From: Spirochaetaceae bacterium
GTDB taxonomy: Bacteria; Spirochaetota; Spirochaetia; Treponematales; Breznakiellaceae
DNA: 5,049 bases
Direction: 5' to 3'
Assembly (NCBI GenBank): GCA_031278935.1
Contig: JAITJK010000186.1
Span: forward strand, 1 to 5,049
Part shown: positions 1 through 5,049 of the stretch, piece by piece
Layout: each line of letters begins with the position of its first letter
Numbering within the stretch: position 1 is the first letter of the stretch
Position numbers and translations under genes: made by a program
The notes under the pieces: model-generated
Database searches by the model: none
Told to the model about the DNA's origin: nothing
What the model saw: only the letters and a program-made list of their open reading frames with translations

Positions 1-2523
1 GTCCCGGATGATATGCACGTTGGCGCTTCGTTTGACCGTCCCAGTCAAGACGTAACAGCCCGCAATGGTGCCGAACTTCGGGGTTTTGAACGTATCCCGT
101 ACCTCCACCGTGGCAATGACCTCCTCCTTGGTTTCCGGTTTGAGCATCCCTTCCATGGCTTGTTGGATTTCCTCCACCGCCTTGTAGATGACGTTGTACT
201 TGCGAATGTCCACCTTTTCCTGGTCCGCCAGAAGTTTAGCCTTGGGAACGGGCCGTACGTTAAAGCCGAGGATGATAGCGTTGGACGCAATGGCCAGGTC
301 CACATCCCCTTCATTGATGGCTCCGGGCAGGGCCTGAATCACATTGAGCCGGATTTCCTTGGTGGAAAGTTTTTCCAGGCTTGTGCGTAGAGCTTCTGCG
401 GAACCTTGTACGTCCGCCTTGATGATTACCTTGAGTTCCTGAATCGCGCCGTCACTGATAGTATCGTAGAGATTGTCCAAAGTGATCTTCTTAACGTTCT
501 TGGCATCTTCAAAACGTTTGAGCTCCTGCCGTTTGCCTGAAATGCTTCGAGCTTGCTTTTCGTCTTCCACCACTTGCAGAGGGTCCCCCGCATTGGGAAT
601 ACCTTCAAAACCAAGCACTTCTATGGGCATGGAAGGGGTCGCCACCTCAACCTTTTCGCCCTTATCATTAAAGAGGGCCCGTACCTTCCCCGGCCAAATT
701 CCTGCCACAAAGGAATCACCGATTTTCAACGTGCCTTTTTCGACCATGACTGTGGCCACAATCCCTCGGCCATGGTCAATACGGGATTCCAGAATCTTGC
801 CTTCTGCCGCCCGGTTGTAATTGGCCTTAAGGTCTAGGATTTCTGCTTCCAGCAGGATGGAATCAATGAGCTTATCAATCCCTTCTTTTCGCAGGGCGGA
901 AACTTCCACAAACATGGTCTGCCCCCCCCACTCCTCGGGCTGTAAGCCCAATTCAGAAAGCTGCGTTTTGACCCGGTCCACATTAGCCTCGGGTTTGTCG
1001 ATTTTATTGATCGCCACAAGAATAGGAACCTCCGCTTCTTTGGCGTGGTTAAGGGCTTCCACGGTTTGCGGCATGACCCCATCATCTGCGGCAACTACCA
1101 GCACCACCAGGTCCGTTACCTGAGCGCCCCGGGCCCGCATACGGGTAAAGGCCTCGTGCCCCGGGGTGTCCAGGAACGTGATGCGGCCATGCAAGGTGTC
1201 CACGGTATACGCGCCGATATGCTGGGTAATACCGCCGAATTCCCCGGAAACCACATCCGCCCGACGAATGGCGTCCAAGAGCTTGGTCTTGCCGTGATCC
1301 ACGTGCCCCATAACGGTAACCACCGGCGGCCGGGGATCCATGGAAAGTTCGTCATCCACCTCGGTTTCGATTAAAGTCTCATCATAGAGGCTGATGATCC
1401 GTACATCCGCCCCGAATTCCGCAGCCAAAAGGGTCGCGGTTTCCGCATCGATCTGCTGGTTGATAGTAACCAGCATCCCCATGCTCATAAGTTTCTGAAT
1501 CAAATCCGAAGCCTTAAGGTTCATCTTCCGGGCCAGTTCAGAAACCGATACCACTTCCATAATATCAATGGATTTGGGCACTGGATTCACCGTATGGGAG
1601 ATCTTCTTTTTGGTCTGGAGAAGTTTTTCCTCCATTTCCAATTCTTTTTCCCGGCGGGTATACAGGGGTTTCTTGGATTTAAAGGTTTTTTTAACGGGCC
1701 CCTTATTTTCCATGACCGACGGATTCTGAGAAGAGGTTCCCGCCCCGGGGCGAGGCGGCCCCCCTAAGCGGGGCATCCCCGGCCGGGGACCAAACCCGCC
1801 AGGCCGAGGGGCGCCCCCCATGGGTGAACCAGGCCTGCCGGGCGTCCGGGGTCGCGGACCACCGGACGCTCTCCCATTGGGACGGGGGCCCCCGGGAGCG
1901 CCGAAGCGGTTATGGGGCTGGCCGCCTTCGGGGCGCGGTCCCATGGGCTTCCCACCCAGCCTGCCTGATTGGCCCGGCAAATTGGGACGGACCGTAGCTG
2001 GGCCGGAACGGTTTTGGGTATCTTCCCGGGGGTACCGGGGGCCCACCAGTTTCCCTCCCACCCGGCCTGCCGCCGCGGCAGGCCGCTGCGTAACCGGGAA
2101 CGAACTGACCATAGTGTGGGGCGCAGCAGGCCGATCCGGTTGGGGAGCACCTGCTGGGGAAGCCGTTCCCTTCCCGCTTCCCGGGGCCTGAGCGCTTTCT
2201 TCCGAGACGGCAGGGCTTATGGCTACAGAGGCTGGGTCCTTTTCCCGGCCCGGCTTAGGAGCTTCTTGGGGGGGAGGGGTATTTTTTGACCCATCCTGCG
2301 CCCCTTCCCGGGCAACAACCACCTTGACTTGGGGTTTTTTAGTCACCGGAGCCGGTCCTGCTTGAGGAACCGAAGGAGCCGGGGCTTTCTTCTTGACGAC
2401 CACCTTTTTGCGGCCCGAAGTAAAGGTAGGTTTTACCTCTCCATCTGAAGATTCAGGCTCATTCAACACCCGTTTAATGAGTTCTGCCTTTGGTTTCTGG
2501 GTATTCGTTAATTCCTCAGCCAT
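1..2523 (-). CDS. infB: Translation initiation factor IF-2 (3' end outside window)
   Basis: This GTPase brings fMet-tRNA to the 30S subunit and promotes 50S joining in the cytoplasm. The frame is open from an ATG at 2523 to the window edge, 841 codons. Seen in order: a basic N-terminus with RKKVVVKKK (about 38-46); a disordered Pro/Ala/Gly/Arg-rich linker (about 100-262); a Lys/Glu-rich helix leading into an IF2_N-type domain (about 315-370, SVSELARKMNLKASDLIQKL); the G domain with G1 GHVDHGKT (406-413), G2 GGITQHIGAY, G3 DTPGH (452-456), G4 NKID (506-509) and G5 SAL (542-544, where SAK is usual); an EF-Tu-like domain II; domain III (about 680-790); and the start of the C-terminal domain (EVRDTFKTPKFGTIAGCYVLTG). 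By comparison with E. coli IF2 about 55-60 residues are missing past the edge. It is the third gene after rimP and nusA. The identification is secure; the linker is unusual only in length and composition. Confidence 0.98.
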   Translation of the reverse strand, partial: MAEELTNTQKPKAELIKRVLNEPESSDGEVKPTFTSGRKKVVVKKKAPAPSVPQAGPAPVTKKPQVKVVVAREGAQDGSKNTPPPQEAPKPGREKDPASVAISPAVSEESAQAPGSGKGTASPAGAPQPDRPAAPHTMVSSFPVTQRPAAAAGRVGGKLVGPRYPREDTQNRSGPATVRPNLPGQSGRLGGKPMGPRPEGGQPHNRFGAPGGPRPNGRASGGPRPRTPGRPGSPMGGAPRPGGFGPRPGMPRLGGPPRPGAGTSSQNPSVMENKGPVKKTFKSKKPLYTRREKELEMEEKLLQTKKKISHTVNPVPKSIDIMEVVSVSELARKMNLKASDLIQKLMSMGMLVTINQQIDAETATLLAAEFGADVRIISLYDETLIETEVDDELSMDPRPPVVTVMGHVDHGKTKLLDAIRRADVVSGEFGGITQHIGAYTVDTLHGRITFLDTPGHEAFTRMRARGAQVTDLVVLVVAADDGVMPQTVEALNHAKEAEVPILVAINKIDKPEANVDRVKTQLSELGLQPEEWGGQTMFVEVSALRKEGIDKLIDSILLEAEILDLKANYNRAAEGKILESRIDHGRGIVATVMVEKGTLKIGDSFVAGIWPGKVRALFNDKGEKVEVATPSMPIEVLGFEGIPNAGDPLQVVEDEKQARSISGKRQELKRFEDAKNVKKITLDNLYDTISDGAIQELKVIIKADVQGSAEALRTSLEKLSTKEIRLNVIQALPGAINEGDVDLAIASNAIILGFNVRPVPKAKLLADQEKVDIRKYNVIYKAVEEIQQAMEGMLKPETKEEVIATVEVRDTFKTPKFGTIAGCYVLTGTVKRSANVHIIRD
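1738..2223 (-). other. Pro/Gly/Arg/Ala-rich disordered linker of IF-2
   Basis: Codons about 101-262 of infB encode a low-complexity stretch between the basic N-terminus and the IF2_N domain. The first half is Ala/Pro/Ser-rich; the second half (from about residue 185) is dominated by Gly, Pro and Arg with recurring GPRP, PRPG and GRPG units. The DNA is visibly more GC-rich than the flanking domains and carries several short GC palindromes, for example at 1741-1752, 1776-1789 and 1884-1893. IF2 N-terminal regions are known to vary greatly in length between bacteria, so this is most likely a flexible spacer. The sequence does not show whether it binds RNA. Confidence 0.8.
2063..2085. repeat. Perfect 23-bp inverted repeat inside infB
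   Basis: Two 11-nt arms, CGGCCTGCCGC at 2063-2073 and GCGGCAGGCCG at 2075-2085, are exact reverse complements around one central base. In the infB message this would fold into a 10-bp GC stem with a three-base loop, encoding Arg147 to Arg154 (RPAAAAGR). No U run follows, so it is not an intrinsic terminator. It may be a chance product of the GC-rich linker or a folded element affecting translation. Confidence 0.7.
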
Positions 2524-2526
2524 AAT

Positions 2527-2533
2527 CCACCTT
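2527..2533 (-). promoter_or_regulatory. infB ribosome binding site
   Basis: The minus strand reads AAGGTGG ending 3 nt before the ATG at 2523. Paired in the AGGTG register of the anti-Shine-Dalgarno sequence the spacing is acceptable. No better start codon with a Shine-Dalgarno sequence lies in the spacer, so this fixes the IF-2 start. Confidence 0.7.
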
Positions 2534-2565
2534 AATTTTACTATCCGATTCTTGAGGAACTGGGC

Positions 2566-2593
2566 GAAAATACCTGCTGGGCAACCTATTTTC
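2566..2593 (-). other. Hairpin in the nusA-infB spacer
   Basis: The 93-nt gap between the nusA stop and the infB start (2524-2616) contains an exact 7-bp inverted repeat, GAAAATA at 2566-2572 and TATTTTC at 2587-2593. The 14 nt between the arms can add about four inner pairs around a CCA loop. No U run follows on the minus strand, so it is unlikely to be a terminator. It could be an mRNA processing, pausing or stability element. The stem is AT-rich and its role is unknown. Confidence 0.4.
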
Positions 2594-2616
2594 ACCCTCT
2601 TCCGCACTAAAACCGT

Positions 2617-4104
2617 TTATTCATCTTCATATTCAAAGCTTAACTCAATGCCGCAATTGGGACAACTGGTTACGTCCGCAGTTATCTGAGCGCCGCATTC
2701 AGGACATTCATAGATTTCAAGTTCTGGGGAAATCTCTTCGCCCAGAAACTGCTCATCCTTCCCGTCTTTGCCCGCCTCACCCAAGGCCTCTTCGCCCAGG
2801 GGGCCGTTCTCGTCTTCTTCGATAATTTCCACATTCTCGTCGATTAACGCATGTAAGGCTTCAAGCTGTTCCGCCGTAATAGCCTTGAGTTCCAATAGTT
2901 CTTCTGGGGAAAGGGAAAGAAAATCTTCGATAAATTCGATGCCCTTTTCTTGTAGGGCCTGCACCACCAGGGGGTCCACGTCGGGAAGGTCGGAAATCCG
3001 GGAAAACTCCTCTGTATCGCCGAACAGCTGCGACACCGCCCGCCGGGATTCTGCAGCAATATCCATTTCCTCAAACTGGGCGTCAGTTTTCACATCGATG
3101 TTCCAGTCTACCAGTCGGTTGGCCAACCGCACATTTAGCCCCTGCTTACCGATGGCCAGGGAGAGCTGGGACTCATTCACCACGGCCAGGGCCTGATGTT
3201 TCCCCTCATCCAGGATGATCACGTCCCGGACTTCTGCCGGGGAAAGGGCGTTCTTGATGAAGCGCCGGGGATCCGGATCGTACTTGAGAATATCGATCTT
3301 TTCCCCTTCCAGTTCTTTGATGATCGCCTGAATCCGCACCCCTTTAAGGCCCACACAGGCCCCTACGGGGTCTACATCGTCCCGATTGGAATAGACCGCT
3401 ATCTTAGTCCGGTACCCAGGTTCCCGGACGAGTTTATGGATTTCTACCGTTTTATCGTAAATTTCCGGCACTTCCAGCTCAAAAATCGCTCGGACAAAAT
3501 CCCCGTGGGTCCGGGAGAGAACCACTTGAAGTCCTGCAGTGGTCTTGTTTACCTCGGTAATCAGGGCTTTGATCCGGTCATTGACATGGTAGGATTCCCG
3601 GGGGGACTGATGCTTTCTGGGGAGAATCCCCTCCAGTTTCCCCAGGTCCACATAAATAGTGCCGTTTCGTTCCCGCTGATAATACCCGATGATGATTTCT
3701 CCCACTTTGTTCTTATATTCGGAATACAGGCCTTCTTTTTGGATGTCCCGGATGGATTGATGGGCGGTCTGTTTCGCGGTCTGCACTGAGATACGGTCAA
3801 ACTCTTTGCGGAGGTCTACTTCAACACGGATTTCATCTCCTATATCCACCTCGGGGAGCAAAACCTGGGCTTCTTCCAGATCAATCTCTGAAAGGGGATC
3901 GTACACCCCGTCAACCACTTTCTTTTTCGCCCATACCGAGACTTCCCGTCCCTCGTTTATCCGAATCTCGACGTTTTCCGCATTCCCATACCGCTTTTTA
4001 TAAGCCGCAAGGATGGTATTTTCGATGGTCTTGAGTATGAGTTCTTCCGACATACCCCGGTCTCGAATAAGCTGGTGGATTGCTTCCGATATATCTATGG
4101 CCAC
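2617..4104 (-). CDS. nusA: Transcription termination/antitermination factor NusA with C-terminal zinc ribbon
   Basis: NusA binds RNA polymerase and nascent RNA and modulates pausing, intrinsic termination and antitermination. The 495-aa product shows the RNAP-binding N-terminal domain (about 1-125, with RGMSEELILKTIENTILAAY), an S1 domain (about 133-198), KH1 with GLKG (252-255) and KH2 with GKQG (319-322, in SLAIGKQGLNVRLANRLV). After these comes one helix-hairpin-helix-like unit (about 371-424, LPDVDPLVVQALQEKGIEFIEDFL), an acidic Glu/Gly-rich linker (about 425-465) and a zinc ribbon with paired cysteines C467/C470 and C481/C484 (CPEC and CPNC). E. coli NusA has two HhH-type acidic repeats at its C-terminus; here the second is absent and a ribbon sits in its place. 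The start is GTG at 4104, nine nt after AGGAGG. It begins 4 nt after the rimP stop, so the two are probably translationally coupled. Confidence 0.98.
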   Translation of the reverse strand: MAIDISEAIHQLIRDRGMSEELILKTIENTILAAYKKRYGNAENVEIRINEGREVSVWAKKKVVDGVYDPLSEIDLEEAQVLLPEVDIGDEIRVEVDLRKEFDRISVQTAKQTAHQSIRDIQKEGLYSEYKNKVGEIIIGYYQRERNGTIYVDLGKLEGILPRKHQSPRESYHVNDRIKALITEVNKTTAGLQVVLSRTHGDFVRAIFELEVPEIYDKTVEIHKLVREPGYRTKIAVYSNRDDVDPVGACVGLKGVRIQAIIKELEGEKIDILKYDPDPRRFIKNALSPAEVRDVIILDEGKHQALAVVNESQLSLAIGKQGLNVRLANRLVDWNIDVKTDAQFEEMDIAAESRRAVSQLFGDTEEFSRISDLPDVDPLVVQALQEKGIEFIEDFLSLSPEELLELKAITAEQLEALHALIDENVEIIEEDENGPLGEEALGEAGKDGKDEQFLGEEISPELEIYECPECGAQITADVTSCPNCGIELSFEYEDE

Positions 4105-4108
4105 AAGC

Positions 4109-4567
4109 CTACACCTCCTGTGAATAATCTAGTTTTGCCTTAGCGATATCCTCATATATGAGCTCGATCATGCCCTCTTTCCCGTGGAGCATGAGATGGG
4201 TCTCATCCGCCGCAGTAAGAATGCCTGCAGACCAATCGGAAATATCCCGTCTATAGCATTTGACGCCCCGTCCAATATAGTGTACCAATTCGGCTCCATC
4301 CTTAATAAGCCGGTCGATCCCAGGAGAAGACACTTCCACCGAAAGCTCTTGACCGGGAAAGGCCAATTCCAGCCGCGGCAGTACGGCGCGATGGACCTGG
4401 GAACAATCATCCACACCGATGGTCCCGGCCTTGTAGATCACCGCCCTAACCTGGACGCTTCCCCTGTGACGGGACGCAGAAAGCTCCACCAAGGCCATAC
4501 CCAGGCCTTGCACCACAGGTTTAATCATGTCGAATAAAGGGTCTCCATCCTTGGGCGTGAAACGCAC
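4109..4567 (-). CDS. rimP: Ribosome maturation factor RimP
   Basis: RimP (formerly YhbC/P15a) assists late assembly of the 30S subunit in the cytoplasm. From the GTG at 4567 the product is 152 aa, the usual family length. The family signature is present: GVDDCSQVHRAVLPRLE at about 51-67, then the highly conserved SVEVSSPGIDRLIKD at about 76-90, followed by a small beta-barrel-like C-terminal domain ending in LIYEDIAKAKLDY. The frame stays open upstream to a TTG at 4675, but that would begin inside the promoter -10 element and read through the leader hairpin. The GTG at 4567 instead has AAGGAG eight nt upstream. It is the first gene of the operon, ahead of nusA and infB. Confidence 0.95.
   Translation of the reverse strand: MRFTPKDGDPLFDMIKPVVQGLGMALVELSASRHRGSVQVRAVIYKAGTIGVDDCSQVHRAVLPRLELAFPGQELSVEVSSPGIDRLIKDGAELVHYIGRGVKCYRRDISDWSAGILTAADETHLMLHGKEGMIELIYEDIAKAKLDYSQEV
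4112..4119 (-). promoter_or_regulatory. nusA ribosome binding site inside the rimP 3' end
   Basis: A strong AGGAGGTG lies in the last codons of rimP (Gln-Glu-Val, just before TAG). It places the GTG at 4104 nine nt downstream of AGGAGG and supports that non-ATG start. Ribosomes finishing rimP would clear or cover this site, which suggests coupling. Confidence 0.85.
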
Positions 4568-4575
4568 CGGATCAT

Positions 4576-4581
4576 CTCCTT
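4576..4581 (-). promoter_or_regulatory. rimP ribosome binding site
   Basis: AAGGAG on the minus strand lies 8 nt before the GTG at 4567. It decides the rimP start in favour of a 152-aa protein rather than a longer in-frame reading from 4675. Confidence 0.8.
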
Positions 4582-4605
4582 CGCAGCCGTCGATCCATAA
4601 CCCAT

Positions 4606-4634
4606 AAAAAAAAGGTCGCCGAACGACCCTTTTT
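4606..4634 (-). terminator. Terminator-like hairpin in the rimP leader (candidate attenuator)
   Basis: On the minus strand five A and a G precede a GGTCG stem arm, a TTCGG loop, the matching CGACC arm and eight T. Counting the G-U and A-U pairs, the stem can extend to about 11 bp. This is a textbook intrinsic-terminator shape on the minus strand. It lies downstream of the predicted operon promoter (about +34 to +63) and upstream of the rimP Shine-Dalgarno sequence. No upstream minus-strand gene needs terminating here, since the next gene is divergent. It could therefore attenuate the operon. On the plus strand the hairpin is followed by only five T. Confidence 0.6.
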
Positions 4635-4640
4635 ATAATT

Positions 4641-4654
4641 ATGAATCTATTCAT
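4641..4654. repeat. 14-bp palindrome in the operon leader
   Basis: ATGAATCTATTCAT has 6-nt arms that are exact reverse complements around two bases. It sits about 15-28 nt downstream of the predicted start of transcription and just before the terminator-like hairpin. It could be a weak RNA hairpin (5 bp, 4-nt loop) or a DNA operator. The arms are AT-rich, so chance is possible. Confidence 0.35.
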
Positions 4655-4674
4655 TGATCTTCGACTACTCATCA

Positions 4675-4703
4675 ACCATAGCCTGCCGGTACTATTTTGT
4701 CAA
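4675..4703 (-). promoter_or_regulatory. Sigma-70-type promoter of rimP-nusA-infB
   Basis: The minus strand has a consensus -35 TTGACA (4698-4703), a 17-nt spacer and a -10 TATGGT (4675-4680, four of six matches including the first T, the A and the last T). The predicted transcription start is around 4668, giving a leader of about 100 nt before the rimP GTG. It is the only strong promoter seen ahead of the operon. Confidence 0.75.
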
Positions 4704-4709
4704 TATACT
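4704..4709 (+). promoter_or_regulatory. Possible -10 element for corA
   Basis: TATACT on the plus strand matches five of six positions of the -10 consensus and would start transcription near 4716, about 30 nt before the corA ATG. No convincing -35 lies at the right distance. It directly abuts the rimP -35 hexamer (4698-4703), so the two promoters would be back to back. A second -10-like TATAGT at 4728-4733 is too close to the ATG to be the main one. Confidence 0.3.
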
Positions 4710-4720
4710 AGACCGGGTCT
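4710..4720. repeat. Short palindrome between the divergent promoters and corA
   Basis: AGACC and GGTCT form an exact inverted repeat around one G, located where corA transcription would begin. An outer pair, ATACTA (4705-4710) and TAGTAT (4730-4735), adds a looser dyad around it. It might be an operator, but the arms are short and chance cannot be excluded. Confidence 0.3.
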
Positions 4721-4744
4721 CCGGGGGTATAGTATGGTGAAGGT

Positions 4745-5049
4745 ATGGATTGCGCTATCATAGGATATAATCCCCTCAAGGCGTGGATGAAAACGGCGGA
4801 TACGGTTGCTTCGTTGGAGGAATTGGTCGCCAGCCGGAATACCGGGGAACTTACCTGGATACATATTAACGCCCTTACGGACCCCAAAGACCTGCACCCG
4901 GTGGCCGAGGCTTTTAAGATCCACGCCTTAACCATAGAAGATATCCTGGATCGAGAACAGCGGTCTAAGGCCGAGGAATTTGCCGACTATCTTTTCATCA
5001 CCTTGAAGACCATTATCCGGCATGAAGAGGAAATCGCCTTTGAGCAGAT
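4745..5049 (+). CDS. corA: CorA-family divalent metal ion transporter (5' part only)
   Basis: CorA proteins form pentameric inner-membrane channels that take up Mg2+ and often Co2+ or Ni2+; some relatives such as ZntB carry Zn2+. The visible 101 codons match the cytosolic N-terminal domain: LTWIHINALTDPKDLHPVAEAF (about 37-57), then KIHALTIEDILDREQRSKAEEFADYLFITLKTI (about 58-90), the typical run of conserved hydrophobic and acidic positions. The two C-terminal membrane helices and the GMN motif that would confirm the family and hint at substrate are outside the window. ATG at 4745 is chosen because an in-frame TAG at 4730 lies just upstream and GGTGA (4736-4740) can serve as a Shine-Dalgarno sequence. 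The gene is divergent from rimP, and no long magnesium-sensing leader fits in the roughly 30-nt untranslated region. Confidence 0.85.
   Translation, partial: MDCAIIGYNPLKAWMKTADTVASLEELVASRNTGELTWIHINALTDPKDLHPVAEAFKIHALTIEDILDREQRSKAEEFADYLFITLKTIIRHEEEIAFEQ

Noticed and set aside
1764..2191. Two overlapping open frames of 120-130 codons (both strands) in the GC-rich infB linker
   Set aside because: GC-rich low-complexity DNA has few stop codons in any frame; the infB frame continues unbroken through here.
2768..3196. Plus-strand open frame of 142 codons opposite the nusA C-terminal region
   Set aside because: Ser-rich shadow of Glu/Asp/Ala codons on the coding strand; no ribosome site or family match.
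3196..3789. Plus-strand open frame of 197 codons opposite nusA
   Set aside because: It is antisense to the S1 and KH domains of nusA, has no recognisable domain and is explained by codon structure of the real gene.
4606..4634. Hairpin as a plus-strand terminator
   Set aside because: No plus-strand gene lies upstream, the T run is shorter on that side and interrupted from the stem by a C; the minus-strand reading is better, though it could also stop antisense transcription.
4568..4675. In-frame N-terminal extension of rimP to a TTG at 4675 (188 aa)
   Set aside because: The extension would start inside the -10 element and run through the terminator-like hairpin; GTG at 4567 has a good Shine-Dalgarno sequence and gives the normal family length.
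4728..4733. TATAGT as the main corA -10
   Set aside because: Transcription would start about 5 nt before the ATG, leaving no room for the ribosome site, and no -35 is seen.
4716..4744. Magnesium riboswitch ahead of corA
   Set aside because: The space between a plausible transcription start and the ATG is about 30 nt, far too short for an M-box or similar element.
4700..4935. Minus-strand frames of about 75 codons opposite corA
   Set aside because: They overlap the rimP promoter and are antisense to a clear CorA N-terminal domain.
1..5049. CRISPR arrays, insertion sequences, tRNA or rRNA genes
   Set aside because: No regularly spaced direct repeats, transposase frame, terminal inverted repeats, or tRNA/rRNA-like sequence was seen.

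Overview
The window looks like a piece of a spirochaete chromosome, most likely Treponema or a close relative. This is an inference from the protein sequences: an IF2 with a short RKKVVVKKK-type basic N-terminus and a GHVDHGKTKLLDAIR G1 loop, plus a NusA ending in a zinc ribbon. Base composition is roughly balanced, which would fit a mid-GC treponeme better than T. pallidum or T. denticola, but the species cannot be fixed from this window alone.

Most of the window (about 4700 down to 1) is one minus-strand operon of the conserved bacterial type rimP-nusA-infB. A good sigma-70-type promoter (TTGACA, 17-bp spacer, TATGGT; 4675-4703) fires leftward. It is followed within about 35 nt by a terminator-shaped hairpin with a run of eight U (4606-4634). 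After that come rimP (GTG start at 4567, 152 aa), nusA (GTG start at 4104, 495 aa, Shine-Dalgarno inside the end of rimP) and, after a 93-nt spacer containing a hairpin, infB (ATG start at 2523). infB runs off the left edge after 841 codons, lacking roughly its last 55-60 residues. RimP matures the 30S subunit, NusA controls RNA polymerase pausing, termination and antitermination, and IF2 places initiator tRNA on the 30S subunit, so the operon joins transcription elongation with translation initiation. rbfA and truB are common next genes but lie outside the window.

On the right, in the opposite direction, a CorA-family divalent-cation transporter gene starts at 4745 and is cut by the window end after 101 codons. 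The divergent 177-bp gap between rimP and corA (4568-4744) holds both promoters, a small palindrome and the leader hairpin.

This is mostly a housekeeping region and I see no mobile element, CRISPR array, RNA gene or new multi-gene system. The points worth a second look are the terminator-like hairpin between the operon promoter and its first gene (possible attenuation of a NusA-encoding operon), the zinc ribbon fused to NusA in place of a second C-terminal HhH domain, a perfect 23-bp inverted repeat inside infB, and the long Pro/Gly/Arg-rich linker of IF2.
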